A stretch of 64,000 bases of DNA, taken from NCBI RefSeq assembly GCF_030160015.1, contig NZ_BSNN01000002.1, positions 124,001 to 188,000 of the forward strand. The letters are read 5' to 3'. The stretch comes from Amylibacter marinus (GTDB lineage Bacteria > Pseudomonadota > Alphaproteobacteria > Rhodobacterales > Rhodobacteraceae). The position numbers were made by a program, and so were the translations under genes. A model generated the notes under the pieces. That model saw only the letters and a program-made list of their open reading frames with translations. It made no database searches and was not told the DNA's origin. Positions 63,955 through 64,000 of the stretch are shown in pieces. How positions within the stretch are numbered: the stretch's first letter is position 1; every line of letters begins with the position of its first letter.

Positions 63955-64000
63955 TGAAAACAGCATTCAAGCTCTGCAATGGATGTTTGAATTTTGGGCA
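63914..64000 (+). CDS. GTA terminase large subunit, N-terminus (truncated by window edge)
   Basis: The +2 frame is open to the end of the window and ends with FEFWA, the sequence that precedes the Walker A region in RcGTA-type large terminases (usually followed by LPHQ...). It overlaps the end of the g1 gene. Start uncertain; TTG codons at 63914 or 63905 are possible. An ATG at 63954 in another frame gives no terminase-like residues. Only 29 codons are visible, so this is tentative. Confidence 0.45.
   Translation, partial: MKPHLRRKFLNSLDENSIQALQWMFEFWA

Noticed and set aside
63954-64000. ATG at 63954 as the start of the terminase gene
   Set aside because: That frame yields a sequence unlike any terminase (MKTAFKLCNGCLNFG); the neighbouring frame gives FEFWA.

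Overview
The window looks like a chromosomal segment of a marine member of the Rhodobacterales (roseobacter-type Alphaproteobacteria). The evidence is the aglEFGAK operon, a taurine-pyruvate aminotransferase, an MttB-family methyltransferase without an in-frame UAG, and at the right edge the fabF-mltG neighbourhood running into what appears to be the gene transfer agent (GTA) head of the cluster. Base composition looks modest for the order. The genus cannot be settled from the sequence.

Layout. 1-362: 3' end of assimilatory nitrate reductase. 382-7482: hexuronate catabolism (uxaC, a KdgF-like cupin, kduI, a gutted kduD remnant, uxuB, uxuA on the minus strand; a GntR regulator and kdgK divergent). 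7479-16529: glucoside island (GH1 beta-glucosidase, LacI/AglR regulator, aglEFGAK) with two almost identical 19-bp operators between regulator and transporter. 16575-17925: two membrane/zinc-ribbon proteins of unknown role. 18011-35165: exopolysaccharide locus with priming sugar transferase, Wzz/BY-kinase, YjbH and YjbF proteins, two uncharacterised exported proteins, ManC, Gmd and Fcl (GDP-mannose to GDP-fucose), three glycosyltransferases, two sulfotransferases and a Wzy-type polymerase. The gene content predicts a fucose-containing, probably sulfated polymer. 35162-37789: MttB-like methyltransferase and a TPM-domain protein. 37915-41792: cysS-cimA-squalene/phytoene synthase-like operon, preceded by a previously unlisted 14-codon leader ORF rich in Cys and Ile codons. 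41796-47022: MFS transporter and cobalamin genes (cobB, cobA, cbiD, cobK). 47015-51013: DNA glycosylase, esterase, HNH protein, DsbB, VTT-domain protein, zinc metallopeptidase. 51112-51196: tRNA-Leu(CAA). 51327-53377: tpa and a TPR protein. 53529-54754: rpsF-rpsR-rplI. 55092-62400: orphan Flp-like peptide, fabD, fabG, phosphoesterase, pseudouridine synthase, three tandem phage-tail-collar (MdpB-like) proteins, acpP, fabF. 62402-64000: mltG, a strong sigma70-like promoter, a GTA small-terminase candidate and the start of a terminase large subunit.

How it fits together: the left third takes up and degrades algal-type sugars (glucosides, uronates), the middle builds an extracellular fucose polymer, and the right half is mostly housekeeping (translation, fatty acids, B12) ending at the GTA. 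No CRISPR array, insertion sequence or integrase was seen. The most original signals are the Cys/Ile leader in front of cysS-cimA, the sulfotransferase-containing fucose EPS locus, the triple collar-domain array and the internally deleted kduD.
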